Shown one piece after another: positions 35,442-44,088 of a DNA stretch of 64,000 bases. The position numbers and the translations under genes are program-made. The first letter of the stretch is position 1. Each line of letters begins with the position of its first letter. Below the pieces are notes generated by a model. The model made no database searches. It saw nothing but the letters and a program-made list of their open reading frames with translations, and was not told where the DNA came from. Origin of the DNA: RYN-124 sp033851845 (lineage in GTDB: Bacteria; Actinomycetota; Actinomycetes; Mycobacteriales; SCTD01); assembly GCA_033851845.1 (NCBI GenBank), contig JAWWOH010000104.1, positions 1 to 64,000 of the forward strand, given 5' to 3'.

Positions 35442-36239
35442 TCACAGGTCGAGAACCAGCAGCCGCGTCGACCGGCTGGCGACTCCGGCGACGGGACCCG
35501 TGACGTCCCACGTCCCACCATGGTCGGCGGACGCCCCGAACGCATCTGTCGGGCAGAGGCCTGGTGTCGTGCCGCTCGGGCCGGAGAGCACCACGGCCCC
35601 GGCACCGACGACGTCGCACTGCGGTGCCGCGATCGCCACACTGCCCTTGGCGCCGGCCGGCGCGCTCGCGGTGAGTGTCGCGCCTGCGGTGGCGCCAACG
35701 GCTGCAACGCCGGCGCCCTGGGCGTCGTCGTCCGTCAGCTGGTGGATGCCGCGCAGGTCGTGGCCGCGCCAGCCGATCATCTTCTCCTTGATCGTGACCT
35801 TCGCGCCGCGGGCGACGATCGCGAACCGCACGTGCCACTGATGCGTGTCGTCGCCGGTGACCGTGAACGAGGTGCCGAAGCCGAACGTGCCGTCGGCCAG
35901 CTGGCCGCAGACCGTCTGCGGGTCCTTGCACAGATCGCGATCGCCGATGGCGCCGTAGGTGTGCGCGCCTCTGGTGTCGAGGTCGATGACCTGTGGGAAG
36001 AACACGTCTCTGGGAACGCCGCCGGTCTTGTCCGCCTCGCCGGTGACCGTGGCGAACAGGCCCCGGCCCTTGCCCGGGTCGATCGTGCCGGACACGAGCA
36101 GCACGGCATCGCCGACGCCGTCGAACGAGTACATGCGCTGCACGGTGACGGTCCGGCTCGGCGCGGCTTGTGCCACGGCAGGGGCGGCAGTCGCGATCAC
36201 GGTCAGGCCGACAAGCGCCGCCCGGATCCCCACCCGCAT
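35442..36239 (-). CDS. Secreted protein of unknown function
   Basis: A 265-residue protein starting MRVGIRAALVGLTVIATAAP, a clear signal peptide with a probable cleavage site near AVAQAAPS. The ATG at 36239 has GAGGAG seven bases upstream, which is preferred over an earlier GTG. The mature part is beta-rich, with paired cysteines (DLCKDPQTVCG; QCDVV and GLCPTDAFG) that could form disulfides. It converges on the lipoprotein gene with 51 bases between them, in which I see no clear terminator. Confidence 0.7.
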   Translation of the reverse strand: MRVGIRAALVGLTVIATAAPAVAQAAPSRTVTVQRMYSFDGVGDAVLLVSGTIDPGKGRGLFATVTGEADKTGGVPRDVFFPQVIDLDTRGAHTYGAIGDRDLCKDPQTVCGQLADGTFGFGTSFTVTGDDTHQWHVRFAIVARGAKVTIKEKMIGWRGHDLRGIHQLTDDDAQGAGVAAVGATAGATLTASAPAGAKGSVAIAAPQCDVVGAGAVVLSGPSGTTPGLCPTDAFGASADHGGTWDVTGPVAGVASRSTRLLVLDL

Positions 36240-36349
36240 CACGCATCTCCTCGCCGGCACCGCCGCGGTGCGCTGCGGACGGACTTCGACGCCCGCCGGA
36301 GAAGTCCTGCACCGGAAGGTCGGCCTCAGGCGTCAGCAGCTCCGCCGTC

Positions 36350-37939
36350 TCACGGCGGTCGTCCGAACAGTCGGACCGCTGAGCTCTTGCCCTTGAGCGG
36401 CGCCTCTGGGCGTTCCTCGAACTCGATCTGCAGCGGCGCGGGCAGCGCCCGCCACGTCGTCTCCGTGATGAGGATGTCGTCGCCCGTCTCCCGTGTCAGT
36501 GCCTCGACCCGTGCGGCGGTGTTGACAGCGTCCCCGATGACGGTGAAGTCGCGCCGTCCTCCACCCCCGATGGTCCCGGCGACGACGCGACCGGTGCTGA
36601 GCCCCATGCCGACCTGTAGCTGTGACCCGTCGTTCTGGCCGACCAGCGCTGCGATCTCGTGAGCCGCTGAGACCGCCCGAGCCGCGTGATCCGGATGCCG
36701 TTCGGGGACGCCGAAGACGGCCAGCAGCCCATCGCCCAGGAACCGGTTGGCATGGCCACCGTGACGCAGCACCAAGGGGACCACCAGGTCGTACAGCGTG
36801 TTCAGAGCGGTCACGACGTCCTGCGGGGCAGCGGTCTCGGCGAAGGCCGTGAAGTCGCGTACGTCGAGGAAGAGGATGGTGGCGTCGAGCTCCTCGCCCC
36901 GCAGGTCCGTGCCCTCCGCCAGCACCCGGTCGGGGAGCGCTGGGTCGACGAGCACGCCGAGCGCGTCACGCAGCCGCTCCCGCTCGTCGAGGCCGGCCAC
37001 CATGACGTTGAACGACTCGGCCAGCTGTCCGGTCTCGTCGGTGGACACAACAGGGACCCGGACGCTGAGGTCGCCCGCCGCGACTCGCCGGGTGGCATCC
37101 CTCAAATCGACGACCGGCCCGGACACGGCGTCCGCGAGCACCAGGCTGAGCCAGACCGAGACGGCGGCAGCCACGGCCAGCGCCATGAGGCTGGCTGCTC
37201 CCAGGCGGTCCAGCCGACGTGTGTTCTCGGTGAGCAGCCCGGCGACGATCACGCCGCTGGCCCACGTGACGGTCGGGACCGCCGCGACCAGCCGCCAGTG
37301 CAGGGACACCTGCATCGAGGGCACCGACGGTGCTGACAGGCCCTCGCCCAGGGCCTCGAGCGGCGGCCGCATGCCCAGCTCGAGACCGACGTAACGGAGC
37401 ACGACTGACGACAGGTACAGCAGTCCCGACAGGGGCAGCAGCCTTGCCGCATCGCCCGCGGACAGGCCGAGCAGCGAGCTCAGGAGCACGTTCACCGCAA
37501 CCGCTCCCAGTGCACCGAGCACGTATAGGTCGACGCGGCGCAGCACAGCGACCGGCAGCTGCGCCGCAGCCGACCACGCCCGGGTGGCGGTGTCCTCATC
37601 CATCGCTCCCGCAAGCCAGGCGCGAAGCGGGGCCGCACCTCGGCGCACGTGCGCAGCGGCGACCATCCCCTCGATGACATACGCGGCGAGCAGGCCGAGC
37701 GCGTAGACCGTCAGCTCGGATGCGCTCAGGTCCACGTAGAGCGTCACCATGACGAGACCGAAGGCGGCGACCGCTACACCGTGCAGAACGGTGCCCAGCG
37801 CGCACGGATCGACGTACGACCTCCCGGTGCGCTGGTACGCCAGGCGAGGCAAGCCTTCGAAGACGCCACGTTGGCGCGTGCGCCAGCCTCGGATGTCTCC
37901 GGGAACGCGGTCCGGGCTCTCCCGCGCAGACGTAACCAT
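36350..37939 (-). CDS. Membrane-bound class III adenylate/guanylate cyclase
   Basis: A 529-residue protein with a six-helix membrane domain (about 45-280), a HAMP linker (SGPVVDLRDATRRVAAGDLSVR) and a C-terminal class III cyclase domain (about 345-525). The metal-binding site ILFLDVRDFTAFAE, GDGLLAVFG and the catalytic GDAVNTAARVE with Asn and Arg are intact, so it should make cAMP (or cGMP). ATG 37939 is chosen as the first Met with sensible context. It starts 4 bases after the cbiX stop, at the end of the sulfur operon. Confidence 0.9.
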   Translation of the reverse strand: MVTSARESPDRVPGDIRGWRTRQRGVFEGLPRLAYQRTGRSYVDPCALGTVLHGVAVAAFGLVMVTLYVDLSASELTVYALGLLAAYVIEGMVAAAHVRRGAAPLRAWLAGAMDEDTATRAWSAAAQLPVAVLRRVDLYVLGALGAVAVNVLLSSLLGLSAGDAARLLPLSGLLYLSSVVLRYVGLELGMRPPLEALGEGLSAPSVPSMQVSLHWRLVAAVPTVTWASGVIVAGLLTENTRRLDRLGAASLMALAVAAAVSVWLSLVLADAVSGPVVDLRDATRRVAAGDLSVRVPVVSTDETGQLAESFNVMVAGLDERERLRDALGVLVDPALPDRVLAEGTDLRGEELDATILFLDVRDFTAFAETAAPQDVVTALNTLYDLVVPLVLRHGGHANRFLGDGLLAVFGVPERHPDHAARAVSAAHEIAALVGQNDGSQLQVGMGLSTGRVVAGTIGGGGRRDFTVIGDAVNTAARVEALTRETGDDILITETTWRALPAPLQIEFEERPEAPLKGKSSAVRLFGRPP

Positions 37940-37943
37940 GCCG

Positions 37944-38774
37944 TCAGCTTGATACGTCGGACGGATGCGTGTGCGGCAGCTGCGGCGCACCGACCTGATC
38001 CTCGCGCCCGGGGTACGGGATACGGTAGAGGCACGCGTCGCAGTTCATCCGGATGTCGCCACCGAGGGCCTCGTCGTACCGCTGCAGGATCAGCTCCGCG
38101 AGCGAATCGTGCGCACCGAGCGGCTGCGAGACGATGACTTCGAAGCCGGCGCCGGCGGCCGACTTCGCGACCGCGGCCGGTAGTCGACCCGGACCGAGGA
38201 AGTACTGCGCAACGGCGGCTCTCGCGACGCCCAGGCGGCGCAGCCGGTCGAGCACCTCTGGCAGGGTCGGCTTGGTAGCGGACGCGAAGGCGATCTCGAC
38301 GGAGGCGTGGCCGGCGCGCTCGAAGAGCAGTCGAGCGGTCGCCGCCACCTGTGCGTTGGCGTCGGGGTCGAGTGCACCGTTGGCGACAAGCACGACGGCG
38401 TCACCCGACGTGGCACCGGCCTCCAGCAGTCGTTGCGCCAGGACGTCGACGAGGACGGGGTGCGGGCCGAGCGGTCGGCCGTAGCTGAACCGCACGTCGG
38501 GGTGCTTCCGCCGAGCGCTCTGCACCGAGCCCGCGACGTCGCTCTTCGAGTGCGAGGCAGGCGTGAGGAGAAGAGGTACGACGGCGAGGTCGTCGGCGCC
38601 CTCGCGGGCGAGCCTCGCGATGGCCGTGGCGATCGAGGGCGATGCGTTGTCGAGGTACGCCGGCTGCGTCCGCAGACCCGGGCGAAGTCGCTCCACGGTC
38701 GACAGCAGGTCCCGGACGACCTGCTGCGCGCCGTCGTCCTTGGAGCCGTGCGCAACGCCGAGCAGCACCGTCAT
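37944..38774 (-). CDS. Sirohydrochlorin ferrochelatase (CbiX/SirB family)
   Basis: Inserts iron into sirohydrochlorin to make siroheme, the cofactor of sulfite reductase. The 276 residues start MTVLLGVAHGSKDDGAQQVV with the metal-binding HGS, followed by PLLLTPASHSKSDV, and a second CbiX-like half (VARAAVAQYFLGPGRLPAAV) with MNCDACLYRIPYPGRE. The length indicates two tandem half-domains. ATG 38774 overlaps the cysG-like stop by four bases. Context decides iron over cobalt. Confidence 0.88.
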   Translation of the reverse strand: MTVLLGVAHGSKDDGAQQVVRDLLSTVERLRPGLRTQPAYLDNASPSIATAIARLAREGADDLAVVPLLLTPASHSKSDVAGSVQSARRKHPDVRFSYGRPLGPHPVLVDVLAQRLLEAGATSGDAVVLVANGALDPDANAQVAATARLLFERAGHASVEIAFASATKPTLPEVLDRLRRLGVARAAVAQYFLGPGRLPAAVAKSAAGAGFEVIVSQPLGAHDSLAELILQRYDEALGGDIRMNCDACLYRIPYPGREDQVGAPQLPHTHPSDVSS

Positions 38775-39928
38775 CGCAGCCCCACGACATCACCCACCAC
38801 GACGACAGCGGGCGAGGACACCTCCGCAGCGTCGCGCGCCGCGTCGAGCAGCGTCGAGATGACTACGCGCTGCGAGGACAGGGTGCCGTCCTGGATGACG
38901 GCGACGGGGGTCTTCGGGTCGCGACCGCCGTCAACGAGCGCCGTGCAGACGCCCTCGAGCCGGCCGACCGCCATCAGCAGCACGATCGTTCCGCCGAGGC
39001 GCGCGAGTGCGTCCCAGTCGACGGTCGACCCGGGGTCGCCCGGCGGCACGTGCGCGCTCACCACCGACACGGACTGGGACACGCCGCGGGCGGTGACCGG
39101 GATCCCGGCCCAGGCGGGCACGGCGAACGCACTCGAGACACCCGGAACCACCTCGACGGGTACGCCGGCATCGACGCAGGCCGCGACCTCCTCCATGCCA
39201 CGGCCGAACACGTGTACGTCGCCGCCCTTGAGACGGACCACCCGTTGGCCCGATCGGGCGCGGTCGACGAGCAGCTGCTCGATCGCGCGCTGGTCGTAGG
39301 AGGGCCCGCCCGGCGTCTTGCCGACGTCGATGACCTCAACGTCCACCGGCAGTGCGATGTCCGGCGCGAGCCGGTCACGGACGACGACGTCGGCTTCGGC
39401 GAGCAGCCGTCGCCCGCGCACGGTCAGCAGTCCGGGTTCCCCCGGTCCGCCGCCGACGAGCGTCACCGAGCCGTTGCCGGGGCGGGTACGACGAAGCGGC
39501 AGGTCGCCGGTGTCGAGGGCCAGCGCGATCGCGTCGCGCAGTGCGGTTGCGCGGCGCGGGTCACCGCCCGCGGTCACCGACACCACCACGTCGTCGACGC
39601 GGGCGACAGCCGGCACCCAGGCCGACGAGTGCGACGCGTCGTCCGCGCGCACGCACCAGACCCGCCGGTGCTCGCAGGCCGCCGCGATCTGGTCGTCGAC
39701 GACGCCCGTGCATGCCAGGACGAGCCACGCGCCGTCGACGTCGGTCTCGACGAAGGCCCGCTGCTGCATGGGCACGTCGGGGAGCTCGGCGGAGACCTCC
39801 ACGGCCACGACGTCCACAGCGGCGCCGGCCGTCAGCAGCGCCCGCACCCGGCGTACGGCTACTGGACCTGCGCCGACCACCAGCACGCGACGACCGACCA
39901 CGTCGAGGTGGAGCGGGTACAGCGTCAC
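38771..39928 (-). CDS. cysG: Siroheme synthase: precorrin-2 dehydrogenase / uroporphyrinogen-III C-methyltransferase fusion
   Basis: A 385-residue bifunctional protein. Residues 1-150 form the NAD-binding precorrin-2 dehydrogenase part (HLDVVGRRVLVVGAGPVAVRR). Residues 160-385 are the SAM-dependent uroporphyrinogen-III methyltransferase (VTLVGGGPGEPGLLTVRGRR, VVRLKGGDVHVFGRG, VEVVPGVSSA). Iron insertion is presumably left to CbiX, translated next with a 4-base overlap. Starts VTLYPLHLDVV at GTG 39928. Together they supply siroheme for the sulfite reductase in this locus. Confidence 0.92.
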   Translation of the reverse strand: MTLYPLHLDVVGRRVLVVGAGPVAVRRVRALLTAGAAVDVVAVEVSAELPDVPMQQRAFVETDVDGAWLVLACTGVVDDQIAAACEHRRVWCVRADDASHSSAWVPAVARVDDVVVSVTAGGDPRRATALRDAIALALDTGDLPLRRTRPGNGSVTLVGGGPGEPGLLTVRGRRLLAEADVVVRDRLAPDIALPVDVEVIDVGKTPGGPSYDQRAIEQLLVDRARSGQRVVRLKGGDVHVFGRGMEEVAACVDAGVPVEVVPGVSSAFAVPAWAGIPVTARGVSQSVSVVSAHVPPGDPGSTVDWDALARLGGTIVLLMAVGRLEGVCTALVDGGRDPKTPVAVIQDGTLSSQRVVISTLLDAARDAAEVSSPAVVVVGDVVGLR

Positions 39929-39944
39929 GATTGCGACTATCCGC

Positions 39945-40844
39945 CTAGGTACGGGCGATGAGCAGCCCACGGCGGCGAAGAACGCGTCGCTCGAGAGGTG
40001 CGAAGACGCAGAGCTCGACGGCGATGCCGACGACGAGGATGCCGAGGATGCCGGCGAACACCCAGCTCATGTCGTTCTGGCTGCGACCGACGTCGAGGAG
40101 CTGACCCAGACCCTGCCCGAGCTCGGGAGAGTTCACGATCAGCTCGGCGGCCATCAGCGAACGCCACGAGAACGCCCAGCCCTGCCGCAGGCCTCCGACG
40201 TACCCGGGCAGGGCTGCCGGTAGCAGCACGTGGCGCGCAGAGGCCAGCCCGCGGGCGCCCAGCACCTTGCCGACGCGCTGGTACAGCGGCGGTATCTGGT
40301 CGATACCCGACACCATCCCGTTGGCGATCGAGGGTGTGGCACCGAGCAGGACGACGGCGAAGATCGCCGTGTTGCCGATGCCGAAGAAGATGATCGCGGC
40401 CGGCACCCAGGCGACCGACGGCAGGCTCTGCAGCCCCGAGACGAGCGGGCCGATCCCCCGCCGCACCGGGCGGACCCGAGCGATGAGGATCCCGAGAGGT
40501 GTCCCGATCGCGAGGGCGGCGAGGAAGCCGAGACCGCCGCGGGCCAGGCTGGTCCCCATTGCCCCGAGCAAGGTGCCGTCGCCGAGCCAGTCCCTCACGA
40601 CCAGGCCCACGTCCGCCGGCGATGGCAGGGCGTACGCCGGCTTCACGCCCGAGCGGTAGGTCAGCTCCCAGATGAGCAGCAGCAGCGCAATGGCGAGCAG
40701 CGGCGGCCAGGTGGCGGAGATCAGCTTGCGTGGCCGGGACGGCCCCGCGTCGAGGCGTGTCTCCAGCGCGTCGAGACCCGCCTCGAGCGAGGCGAGGTCG
40801 TCGTTGCCGCCGTTCGGGTTGCCCCGCCTGTCGAGGATGCTCAT
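39945..40844 (-). CDS. ssuC: ABC transporter permease (sulfonate/sulfur-ester type, SsuC-like)
   Basis: A 299-residue inner-membrane permease with six predicted helices and the binding-protein-dependent transport motif around GMVSGIDQIPPLYQRVGKVLGA followed by PAALPGYVGGLRQGWAFSWR. The N-terminal tail (1-45) is polar. ATG 40844 follows the ATPase stop by one base. Membership of the nitrate/sulfonate/taurine permease family and the sulfur context favour sulfonate or related organosulfur import; sulfate is less likely but not excluded. Confidence 0.85.
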   Translation of the reverse strand: MSILDRRGNPNGGNDDLASLEAGLDALETRLDAGPSRPRKLISATWPPLLAIALLLLIWELTYRSGVKPAYALPSPADVGLVVRDWLGDGTLLGAMGTSLARGGLGFLAALAIGTPLGILIARVRPVRRGIGPLVSGLQSLPSVAWVPAAIIFFGIGNTAIFAVVLLGATPSIANGMVSGIDQIPPLYQRVGKVLGARGLASARHVLLPAALPGYVGGLRQGWAFSWRSLMAAELIVNSPELGQGLGQLLDVGRSQNDMSWVFAGILGILVVGIAVELCVFAPLERRVLRRRGLLIART

Positions 40845-40845
40845 G

Positions 40846-41619
40846 TCAGTGGGCTCCGTGGCGACGGATCTCGGTGCGCAGGTCCTCGGTGATGTCGACC
40901 GAGAGCTTCGCCACCTCCGGCGACTCGATCCGCCGCGGGTGAGCGATGTCGACGGGGTACTGCTTCGCGACGCGGCCCGGCCGCGAGGACATGAGGACCA
41001 CGCGATCACCCAGCCGCACCGCCTCACGGACGTTGTGCGTCACGAACAAGACCGTCAGCTGCTGTGATTCGCGCAGCCGCACCAGCTCCTCGTGCAGCAC
41101 GTCACGGGTGATGGCGTCGAGCGCCGCAAACGGCTCGTCCATCAGCAGCACGTGGCTGTCCTGCGCCAGCGCCCGCGCCATCGCGACGCGCTGCCGCATG
41201 CCGCCGGACAGCTCGTGCACCCGCTTGCCGCCGGCGCCGCGCAGCCGGACGAGCTCGAGCAGCTCGTTGGCCCGGGCCTTGCGCGCGCCCTTCGCCACAC
41301 CGCGCAGGCGCAGGGCCAGCTCGACGTTCTGGCCAGCGGTGAGCCACGGCAGCAGGGCCGGCTCCTGGAACATCAGCGCCGCGCGCCCACCGGGGACATG
41401 GACCGCGCCGGCAGTCGGCTGGTCGAGGCCGGCGACCAGGTTCAGCAGGGTGGACTTGCCGCACCCCGACGCGCCGAGGAGGCAGAGGAACTCCCCCTCG
41501 GCCACGTCGAGGGTGACGTCCTCGAGGACGTTGGGCCCGTCGCCGAACCGCTTGGTGATGCCACGCAGCGACACCGCTCCGGTCGAACGCGTCACGCGCG
41601 GCTCCTCGAGGACGGTCAT
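40846..41619 (-). CDS. ssuB: ABC transporter ATP-binding protein (SsuB-like)
   Basis: A 257-residue ATPase driving organosulfur import. Walker A is LLGASGCGKSTLLN, the Q-loop MFQEPALLPWLT, the signature ELSGGMRQRVAMARAL, Walker B VLLMDEPFAALD, and the H-loop LFVTHNVREAVRLGD. The PALLPWLT and NVREA forms are typical of the Ssu/Tau/Nrt subfamily. ATG 41619 sits 1 base after the binding-protein stop. Confidence 0.92.
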   Translation of the reverse strand: MTVLEEPRVTRSTGAVSLRGITKRFGDGPNVLEDVTLDVAEGEFLCLLGASGCGKSTLLNLVAGLDQPTAGAVHVPGGRAALMFQEPALLPWLTAGQNVELALRLRGVAKGARKARANELLELVRLRGAGGKRVHELSGGMRQRVAMARALAQDSHVLLMDEPFAALDAITRDVLHEELVRLRESQQLTVLFVTHNVREAVRLGDRVVLMSSRPGRVAKQYPVDIAHPRRIESPEVAKLSVDITEDLRTEIRRHGAH

Positions 41620-41620
41620 C

Positions 41621-42691
41621 TCAGCTCCCTAGTCCTGCATCGTCCACGGTCCGACCGAGCAGCTCGTCGAGCAGTCGCAGGTCGTAGATGCCCTTGAGGT
41701 CCGCCTTCTTGACCAGTCCGGTGGCGAAGGCGTTCTCGGCGCTCTGCTTGAGCGAGGACGCGATCGGGTCCTCGGTGATCGTGATGTTGGCGAACGCGCG
41801 GTCGATCGTCGCCGGCTTGAGCGCCTTGCCGGTCAGCTTCTTGAGCTGCTCGTTGACGACGGTCTTCGCGTTGTCCGGGTCGGCCGCGATCTGCTTGTTG
41901 GCCTCGATCTCGCCACGCAGCAGCGCCCGGACGGTGCCGGGGTACTTCTGCAGGAACTCCGTCCGCACGATCAGGTGCGTCGTGACGAACTTGCCCTCCG
42001 GCCACAGCGACTTCTCGTCGACGAGGACCTTGCCGCCACCTTCGAGCACCAGCCGAGACGCCCACGGCTCGGGCACCCAGCCGCCGTCGATCTTGCCGTC
42101 CTTGAAGAGCTGCAGCGTCTGGCTGTTCTCCTCGGCGATGATCGTCGTGTCACCGGCACCGCGCAGGTCGGTCTTCAGACCGTTCTTCGCAAGGTAGGTC
42201 CGCAGCGCGATGTCCTGCGTGCCACCGGTCTGGGGAGACGCGATCTTCTTGCCCTTGAGCTGCGCGGGCGAGGTGATGTCGGGCCGTACGACGAGGGCCG
42301 CCCCGCCCGACGTGGCGCCGGCGATGATCCGGATCGCCTCGCCCTTGCTCTTCACGAAGGCGTTGATGGCGGGGTTCGGCCCGAGGTACGCCGCATCGAG
42401 AGCTCCGCCGAAGAGCGCCTCGACGGCCGCCGGTCCGGCGTTGAAGACCTGCGTCTTGAGCGTGGTGGTGCCGAGCTCCTTGGCGAAGACGCCCGCACCG
42501 ACGCCGTACACCGCACTGGCGTGCGTGACGTTCGCGAAGTAGCCGAGCCGGAGCTCGGGCGCCGTCGCGGAGCCCGAAGCGGCGGCCTTGCTGGCGTCAG
42601 TCGACGCGGTGTCGTTCTTGGTCGTGGCGCAGGCCGAAATCAGCAGGAGCGCCGGAATGGACAGGGCAAGCAGTCGTGCCGTGCGGTTCAT
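41621..42691 (-). CDS. ssuA: ABC transporter substrate-binding lipoprotein (SsuA-like)
   Basis: A 356-residue extracytoplasmic binding protein. The signal peptide ends LLLISACATT, a good lipobox with lipidated Cys near 21. The mature domain begins LRLGYFANVTHASAVYGVGAG and shows the NMT1/SsuA pattern (AGPAAVEALFGGALDAAYLG, GKKIASPQTGGTQD, KIDGGWVPEPWASRL). The Shine-Dalgarno AAGGA is 3-7 bases before the ATG. Aliphatic sulfonate is the likeliest ligand by family and context. Confidence 0.88.
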   Translation of the reverse strand: MNRTARLLALSIPALLLISACATTKNDTASTDASKAAASGSATAPELRLGYFANVTHASAVYGVGAGVFAKELGTTTLKTQVFNAGPAAVEALFGGALDAAYLGPNPAINAFVKSKGEAIRIIAGATSGGAALVVRPDITSPAQLKGKKIASPQTGGTQDIALRTYLAKNGLKTDLRGAGDTTIIAEENSQTLQLFKDGKIDGGWVPEPWASRLVLEGGGKVLVDEKSLWPEGKFVTTHLIVRTEFLQKYPGTVRALLRGEIEANKQIAADPDNAKTVVNEQLKKLTGKALKPATIDRAFANITITEDPIASSLKQSAENAFATGLVKKADLKGIYDLRLLDELLGRTVDDAGLGS

Positions 42692-42699
42692 GGTTCCTT

Positions 42700-42778
42700 C
42701 CGGGGATGTCCCAGGAGACGTCCTGGGTTGATGTCGTTACGGGAGCGGGATGAGCGCTCCGTGACATCGCATCCCCGG
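42700..42778 (-). promoter_or_regulatory. Candidate ssuA attenuator: pairing elements around the ssuA Shine-Dalgarno
   Basis: On the transcript, CCGGGGATG (42770-42778), lying between the second and third Cys codons of the small ORF, is perfectly complementary to CATCCCCGG (42700-42708), which directly abuts the ssuA Shine-Dalgarno. Two local hairpins lie between them: GGAGCG/CGCTCC (42742-42760) and CCCAGGA/TCCTGGG (42710-42727). The pairings are seen in sequence; the regulatory role is inferred. Confidence 0.5.
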
Positions 42779-42844
42779 CCGGCACGAGTCCTCGCACCAG
42801 CCAACCCACGGCGTGCGGGTCCAGTTCACCTGGTTGATGCTCAT
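42737..42844 (-). CDS. Cys-containing small ORF coupled to cysN, upstream of ssuA
   Basis: A 35-residue ORF whose ATG shares a base with the cysN stop (TGATG), the same coupling seen between genuine genes here. It carries W8, W13, W16 and three cysteines at 17, 21 and 27 (core CEDSCRPGMRCHG), and ends 45 bases before ssuA. It could be a cysteine-sensing leader peptide or a tiny metal-binding protein. No family recognised. The supporting points are the coupling, the Cys content and the pairing elements overlapping it. Confidence 0.55.
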   Translation of the reverse strand: MSINQVNWTRTPWVGWCEDSCRPGMRCHGALIPLP

Positions 42845-44088
42845 CAGGCCACCATGCCCGCGCCAAGGGTGGTGCCGGTCGCCTCATCGAGCACGATGAA
42901 CGCGCCGGTCGTCCGGTCGTCGGCGTAGGCGTCCAGGGCGAGCGGCTGTGCCGTGCGCACTGTCACGCGGCCGATGTCGTTGAGCCGGAGGGTCTCCGAC
43001 GGCTCGGCCTGGAGCTGCGTGACGTCGAGCCGGTCGTGCAGCGTCTGCACCTGCGCCTTCACGGTGCGGGTCGTCTGCTTGACCAGCACCCGCTGGCCGG
43101 GCTGCAGCGGCGCGTCCGACATCCAGCACACCGTCGCGTCGAAGGAGCTCGTCACCGTCGGCGCCGCGTCAGCAGCAACGATCATGTCGCCGCGGCTGAC
43201 GTCGAGCTCCTCGGCCAGTCGAACGGTCACGGCCTGCCCCGTCACCGCTGTGGCGAGCGAGTCCTCGAAGACGTCGATCGCCTCAACGGTCGTGCGCCGA
43301 CCGGACGGCAGGACGACGACCTCGTCGCCGACGTTCAGCGTGCCGCTCGCCAGGGTGCCGGCGTACCCGCGGTAGTCGGGTCGCTCCTTGCTCATCGGGC
43401 GGATGACGTACTGCACCGGGAAGCGGGCCGGGCGCGGCTGGGCATCCTCCCGGGAGACGTGCACCTGCTCGAGGTGCTCGAGCAGGGCCGGCCCGTCGTA
43501 CCACGGCATCGCGTCGCTGCGGTGGACGACGTTGTCGCCCTGGAGCGCAGCTATGGGGATCGCCGTGACGTCCGGCAGGTCGAGCTTGGCGGCGAAGGCG
43601 CGGAAGTCGCTGACGATCGCGTCGTAGGTCGCCTGGTCGAAGTCGACGAGGTCCATCTTGTTGACCGCGAGGACCAGGTGCGGCACGCGCAGCAGCGCGG
43701 ACAGCGACGCGTGCCGGCGGGTCTGCTCGACGACGCCCTTGCGTGCGTCGACGAGCACCAGCGCGAGGTCGGCGGTCGACGCGCCGGTGACCATGTTGCG
43801 GGTGTACTGCACGTGCCCGGGGGTGTCCGCGACGATGAACGAGCGCACAGGAGTGGAGAAGTAGCGGTAGGCGACGTCGATCGTGATGCCCTGCTCGCGT
43901 TCGGCCCGCAGGCCGTCGGTGAGCAGCGCGAGGTTGGTGTAGTCGTCGCCGCGGTCGGCGCTGGTGCGTTCGACGGCCGCGAGCTGGTCCTGGAAGACCG
44001 ACTTGCTGTCGTAGAGCAGCCGCCCGATAAGCGTCGACTTGCCGTCGTCGACGGAGCCCGCGGTCGCGAAGCGAAGAAGGTCGGCCAT
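42844..44088 (-). CDS. cysN: Sulfate adenylyltransferase subunit CysN (GTPase)
   Basis: GTPase subunit of ATP sulfurylase, which activates sulfate to APS with CysD. The 414 residues have an EF-Tu-like G domain: GSVDDGKSTLIGRLLYDSK (G1), DVAYRYF, DTPGHVQYTRNM (G3) and AVNKMDLVD (G4), then two beta-barrel domains. It ends at GTTLGAGMVA without a fused APS kinase; a separate cysC supplies that. The ATG shares a base with the cysD stop. Confidence 0.96.
   Translation of the reverse strand: MADLLRFATAGSVDDGKSTLIGRLLYDSKSVFQDQLAAVERTSADRGDDYTNLALLTDGLRAEREQGITIDVAYRYFSTPVRSFIVADTPGHVQYTRNMVTGASTADLALVLVDARKGVVEQTRRHASLSALLRVPHLVLAVNKMDLVDFDQATYDAIVSDFRAFAAKLDLPDVTAIPIAALQGDNVVHRSDAMPWYDGPALLEHLEQVHVSREDAQPRPARFPVQYVIRPMSKERPDYRGYAGTLASGTLNVGDEVVVLPSGRRTTVEAIDVFEDSLATAVTGQAVTVRLAEELDVSRGDMIVAADAAPTVTSSFDATVCWMSDAPLQPGQRVLVKQTTRTVKAQVQTLHDRLDVTQLQAEPSETLRLNDIGRVTVRTAQPLALDAYADDRTTGAFIVLDEATGTTLGAGMVA

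Noticed and set aside
42692..42843. SAM or other known riboswitch upstream of ssuA
   Set aside because: I could not match the conserved cores of SAM-family riboswitches; the structure is better explained by pairing between the small ORF and the ssuA start region.
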